Assembly (NCBI RefSeq): GCF_019320115.1
Contig: NC_089584.1
Coordinates: 79,985,922-80,049,921, forward strand
DNA from: Miscanthus floridulus
Lineage: Eukaryota; Streptophyta; Magnoliopsida; Poales; Poaceae
Direction of reading: 5' to 3'
DNA: 64,000 nucleotides
The notes beneath the pieces were generated by a model. The model had not been told where the DNA came from. It made no database searches and was given only the letters and a program-made list of their open reading frames with translations. Shown piece after piece: positions 59,714 through 64,000 of the stretch. Within the stretch, counting starts at the first letter, position 1; the number at the start of each line of letters is the position of its first letter. A program made the position numbers and the translations under genes.

Positions 59714-62700
59714 TGTAACACCTCTGGTGTTTTGACCTAGCACTAAAATTTGACATGTCATCATATGCATTGCAAAGCATTCATAAAGTAGAAAATTTTG
59801 AATGCATTCACTAATAAGCTTTATTTCATAATGTTGTTATTTCATGTGATGCGATTCAAAACCCTAAATAAAGATCATGACTACAAGGGTCAAAATTCAT
59901 GTGATCATGTGAGGTCAGGTGTCATTTGACTCAAATAACCCTAATGGGCCATGTTACTGGTCAAAAATCAAAATTTAAGTAAAAGGAAGACAAATCAAAT
60001 TTGAATTCAAATTCAATTTATAAAAGTCCTTTTTGCCCCTTTTGGCTAATTCAAAATCCATGTGGAATTTGGGGTTGAGGCAAAAAGCAAAGTTGGAGAT
60101 TATTTTATGTAGATCAACTTTGGTATTCAAAGTTTTTCAAGTTTACATATAAAATTTGGAGTAATTTTGAAATGATTCAAATGCTCAAATGCACCCCAAA
60201 TTCAAATTTCAAAATGGAGGCAGAATTTGAAAATATTTCTAGAAGCAAAGTTGTAGAGTTTGAAAAATTGAACAACTTTCATTTTTGGAGATTTTCAACT
60301 TCTTTAGAAAATTTGTGAGTAATTTGGAAAATGGATGCAGTGGCAGTTCTGTAATTATGTCAAAATTCAAAATCCAACCGGAACAGGACGCCACCGCCAC
60401 CGAGCTGCTTGCCGCCGACCTTCTTCGCCGCTTTCACGTGTGGTGACACGCTGCCATCGCTGTGGCATCTTCGTCGTGTGCTGTCGAAGCCAGACGAGCT
60501 CCTCCCGGCTATAAATAGCCGTACCGTCGTCGTCCCTCTCCTCCTTTCCTGCCTCTGCTCGCCGCCGACGACCTCACTGTGCTCGCGAAATTCGCCGCCG
60601 TCGTAGCATCCTAAGTCAGTAGCATCCGCCAGTAGCTCTGCCTCATCTTTCTGCTCCTCCCAAGTCTGATCGTGTCGCCCCTAGAAGTCCAGCGCCACTG
60701 CACGACGTCGTCTTCTTCGGAGCTGGCCGAAGCTCCGCCGCGACCCACCTCACCGTGGCCAGGGCGATTCAGTACGTCTCCGCCTGCACCAAGTACACCC
60801 TCGTGATCACGGTGAGCTCCTGAGCATGATGCTCACTCTTCTTTTGACTCTACTTGCACCGTAGCCATAGCTATGTCGACCGCCGTCGAGTTCAAGTCGC
60901 CATGGCCGGCGTAGAGTCCATCGGGTGTGCCTGTTGCTGTTCTGAGGGTTGGGTTAGATTCGCGACATGGTGTAGATCATGTTGGTGCAGTCCGTCTCAC
61001 CGAAGAATCACCGCCGGCGTGTTTTGCTGGTCGGAGCTGGCCGCGCCGTCGTGTCTTGTTCCATGTCACTGACGAGCGGGACCGCCTGTTAGTGTGAGTG
61101 AGGAAGAAGAACAGTGAAAATTTTTATTTTCTGAATTTGTGAATAGTGTTGAAACTTTGGGAATTTTTAAGAAATTCATGATAGCTCCAAAAATTCTGAA
61201 ATTTTGTGTGTAGCTTTTGTACATGTTCTAGTATGATTTAAAAATTTTAAACTTGAAATTTGAACAAATTTTTAATGTTCAAATATTCAGTCCATTAATT
61301 GAAAAATGCAATTTCCATGATTTTTGTAGGTCACTGTATAATTCCAAAAATTATGAAATTTGTTTTGGTACATTAATTTGTCATGAGGAAGCTTACATAA
61401 AATTTTCAAGTCATTTGGAACAAGTTCATTTTTGGGCTTAATTCCAAATTAATTCAAAAATAAATAAAGACAAACCCTAAGTGTTTGATTAGTGTTGGAT
61501 CTTGTTTTGGTCATGTTTTGTGACTAGTAGGGTTTTAAGATCCATTTTGTCAAGTCACATGTGTGGTTCTTGATGGTAGGATTATAAGTTGGTTTTGTTG
61601 GCTTGCAACTGTACCGTGAAATAAAATCATTTGCGGGGTGTTTTTACATTTCATGTACCATGAAAGCATCATGTTTACATTATCATCATGTTAAGGCATA
61701 TGTTATCGTTTCGTGTAGAACCCGAGAGTGAAACGATTCTAGTTGAGCAAGTTCTGGAAGAATCCCCGGTTGTCACAGGATTCGATAATCGTGGTACTGA
61801 TCCGGAACCTGAGATCGTCAACGAAGGCAAGCCCCGGTTTATGCATTAAACCCTTACCTTGTTTACTTTGAAAAGTTTATCACCTATGTTACTTATTGCA
61901 TTAAGTTGATTAATTCAAATGCTACCTACTTGATGCATTGCCTACCTTGTTAATTGTTTACCATCCTTGAAGATGTTTTCATTTACAAAGGCGTAGAATG
62001 CTTAATATGCTTTATGATAGGCTTTCAAAATAAAAGTTTTGATATAATCAAAGATGGCATACTGGCCAAAGAAAGAAAGAAGGTTGAATGAACTAGAGAC
62101 TAGTCGGGTAACTTATCTTGAATTTTGGGTAATGTTGCCGACTATACCGCTTAAAGACTACTCATTGTGGATCTTCTGAACGAGACACTTTATAGTACTG
62201 GTCACATACTCCGGTAAGCCTACTTCGGTTAATCCGATACTAAGATGAATGCCCACGCACTAGGAGTGGAGAGATGGCGGGAGTAGCGTGTACCCTCATG
62301 GCTGGAATGTGGCCGGATTTGAGGTGTGCTGTGCTCTCGGGTGGCGTGGAGACGGCTTAGTATAGGAGTATTCGGTAGCGAGGTTGATATATGCAAGATT
62401 AAGTTCTACATATGTCGTGTGATAAGGAATCCCTAGCTCGGACTTGAATCAATTTGAATTGCCGGTGCTCTGCGGATATGGAGACTCGATTCATTACAGA
62501 AGCAATGCAGGACTGGTGAATTACTAAAATATGAGAAAAGAATGGAATGAGAAGGAATGGAATATAGGAAATGTACATTTAGTTTGAGATAATGAACTAA
62601 AAGGACTTAGTGGTAAAACTTGAAAATAGAATGAAGAATAGTAAGCTTTTGGCAAAGAACTTTTGAATCTTGCTATATCCTTACCTTGCCCTAACCCCTG

Positions 62701-63216
62701 CATCTCTAAAGTCTTACACCCCGTTATGTCGGGTTAGTCTTGTTGAGTACCCTTGTACTCAGGGTTTGTTAACCCTTGTTGCAGGTGAGTCGCATGCGTA
62801 GGCTTGTTTTGGTCCCTACTGCATGTCTGTGTTTGAAGTCAATGACAATGAGGAGTGATGAATGGCCTTTAGACAAGGCACTAGTTTGTTTGATAAATAA
62901 AGTTAATGTAATATTATCCCGCTACTATGGTTGTATAACACTTATGGTATTATAAGTTTGAAAACAACTGGTTTGTAACCTATGTTACCTTAAGACTTCC
63001 GCTATCTTTACTGTAATGTATATATTTGGATAAACTGTTGTAATCTGCAATGTCTGTGATTGGGATCCTGTTGAAAAGAGAATCGTGGATGATTCGGGTT
63101 TCCCGAGGACACCCGATAGACCTGTTGAGTTGTTGGGAACTCATGAACGCTATCCGAGATCTGTTAAGACAACGATAGGTGCACGTGGGCCTGATTCCTT
63201 AGGAGATTCTGCCACA
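59714..63216 (+). repeat. 5' LTR of element C (3.50 kb)
   Basis: TATA box at 60510-60517 within GGCTATAAATAGCC, followed by a CT-rich initiator-like stretch and a GC-rich island to about 61080. Splice-like signals occur downstream: donor CACGGTGAGC (about 60808), acceptor TTTCGTGTAG (to 61718), GC-type donor GAAGGCAAGC (61827) and TTGTTGCAGGTGAGT (62776-62790). Between the second and third lies an open stretch ending GKPRFMH. It shares the AGGCAAGCCCCGG motif with LTRs A and B. Confidence 0.85.
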
Positions 63217-63218
63217 GC

Positions 63219-63230
63219 TGGTATCAGAGC
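63219..63230 (+). promoter_or_regulatory. Primer-binding site of element C (initiator tRNA-Met)
   Basis: TGGTATCAGAGC two bases after the LTR end, the standard initiator tRNA-Met complement. It proves that 59714-63216 is a 5' LTR in plus orientation. Confidence 0.95.
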
Positions 63231-63601
63231 AGTTCCCATCTAAGATCATTGTAGGTTACTTTGGAAAACCTTCAAATTGATTTGGATCAAAGAAAGTAAA
63301 CTTGATATTTTGAAAGTTCAATTTCTTTCTTCTTACCTTTGATCTAGACTCAATCCTATCTTAATTGAAAGTTTGTGGCGGATAATATGATTAGGTTTGT
63401 CCTATGTATTAAAAATCTAGTACTTATGATTATATAAATCTTTTGTACTTAGATTCGTAAGATCGATTCATGCATCATGCTTGAGCACCTTGCATAATAG
63501 TTCCCCTTAATAGTGGTTGGGTAAGTGATGTCAATCCCATTCTTGCTAACCTCCATTATTCTCAAGCTATTCTTATAGTCCTACCTTAAATCCTACAGGC
63601 T

Positions 63602-64000
63602 ATGGCAAAGACCAAGAAAACCGCATGCAAGTCCACCGGACCTCATGGAGTCCCTCGTCATCAGTTGGCACCAAGAAACCACGAGCTTGGTGAAGGTAGT
63701 GCCAAGACCCTAGGAGATGAAGGATCTTCAAGCAACCCCGCCAACATCGAGAACCTTAACAAGGAGCTCAACACTCTTTGTCGAGCTTATGCCAAAGATC
63801 AAGAGGAGTTGGTGGAAATGCAAAGGGGCATCACCATGACCATGGAGCTACGGAATGAAGCCTAGACACGAGAGGATGCGGCCAATGAACGTGTCCATGA
63901 GTTGGAGTTCTACGTGGAAGACCTGGAGATGGACAATGCCATTCTTCATGAGAATGTCCACCTGTTGTACGCTCAACTTCATCCTCCTCATGGGGATGGT
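63602..64000 (+). pseudogene. First ORF of element C (putative Gag N-terminus) with histone H3-like tail
   Basis: The ATG at 63602 lies in a good context (GGCTATGGC), three bases after a 3' splice-site-like TCCTACAG. The protein opens MAKTKKTACKSTG and continues with PRHQLAPR, closely matching the histone H3 N-terminal tail but with no histone fold after it. Residues 50-120 are charged with heptad-like spacing and probably form a coiled coil (NIENLNKELNTL, then RVHELEFYVEDLEMDNAIL). One in-frame TAG at 63863 (after LRNEA) interrupts the frame, which then stays open to the window edge. Position after a tRNA-Met primer site suggests a Gag N-terminal extension, but the Gag core is not in view. 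With one stop it is either dead, or needs readthrough, or reflects a sequence error. Confidence 0.75.

Larger units (their letters stand above)
59714..64000 (+). mobile_element. Element C: Ty3/gypsy-like LTR retrotransposon, 5' part only
   Basis: Complete 5' LTR (59714-63216), tRNA-Met primer site, leader, and the beginning of the first ORF. Everything after 64000 is outside the window. Start TGTAACACCTCTGGTG and end GATTCTGCCACA. It is inserted in LTR B and is the innermost and therefore youngest visible layer of the right-hand stack. Confidence 0.85.

Noticed and set aside
63602..64000. A genuine histone H3 gene
   Set aside because: Only the first 25 or so residues resemble H3. The histone fold is absent, and the ORF follows an LTR and a primer-binding site.
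1..64000. CRISPR arrays, bacterial operons, tRNA or rRNA genes
   Set aside because: None visible. The tRNA-like matches are short primer-binding sites of LTR elements.

Overview
The window is repeat-rich nuclear DNA from a grass, most likely a panicoid/Andropogoneae species. This is inferred from the very GC-rich, apparently intronless gene, the Tourist-, Stowaway- and hAT-type MITEs, the Athila-like and 'TGTAACACC' Ty3/gypsy LTR families, and plant L1 LINEs. I cannot name the species from sequence alone. I find one convincing host gene. Almost all of the rest is transposon sequence.

Region 1 (1-14010) is a gene-bearing arm. A Stowaway MITE split by a 394-bp solo LTR (5-bp duplication GTGAC) and a hAT-like MITE precede a 574-codon membrane-protein gene on the minus strand (1559-3283). 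Then come Tourist MITEs, a minute A-tailed retro-insertion, a LINE C-terminal fragment, a nearly complete L1 ORF2 (5221-8799, one frame, nine premature stops), a TIR element beside an (AT)n microsatellite, another MITE, and a 5'-truncated LINE with an 11-bp duplication (13280-13644).

Region 2 (14011-64000) is one deep nest of LTR retrotransposons, resolved mainly by LTR ends and target-site duplications (TSDs). LTR I (14011) was split by solo LTR H (TSD AGCCC). H was split by Athila-like element G (15670-39031, TSD CTAGA). G was split by gypsy element F (19077-34065, TSD TAAAG/CAAAG). F was split by a 5.3-kb antisense solo LTR, A (22976-28233, TSD TCATA). On the right, a second stack runs off the window: fragment J, then minus-strand gag-only element D, then minus-strand element E (46519 onward, with its internal region and 3' LTR), then plus-strand LTR B (55251), then plus-strand element C (59714), which contributes a complete 5' LTR, a tRNA-Met primer site and the start of its first ORF. 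A 276-bp hAT MITE sits in B.

Every retroelement reading frame seen is broken, and several elements are structurally non-autonomous: G and D have no visible pol, and E has lost RT/RNase H/integrase but keeps gag-protease joined to a chromodomain-like tail plus an extra zinc-knuckle ORF next to the primer site. Their mobility would have depended on enzymes from other elements. The most unusual signal is at the right edge: the first ORF of C begins with a residue series that closely copies the histone H3 N-terminal tail, keeping the positions of K4, K9, S10 and T11, and continues into a predicted coiled coil.
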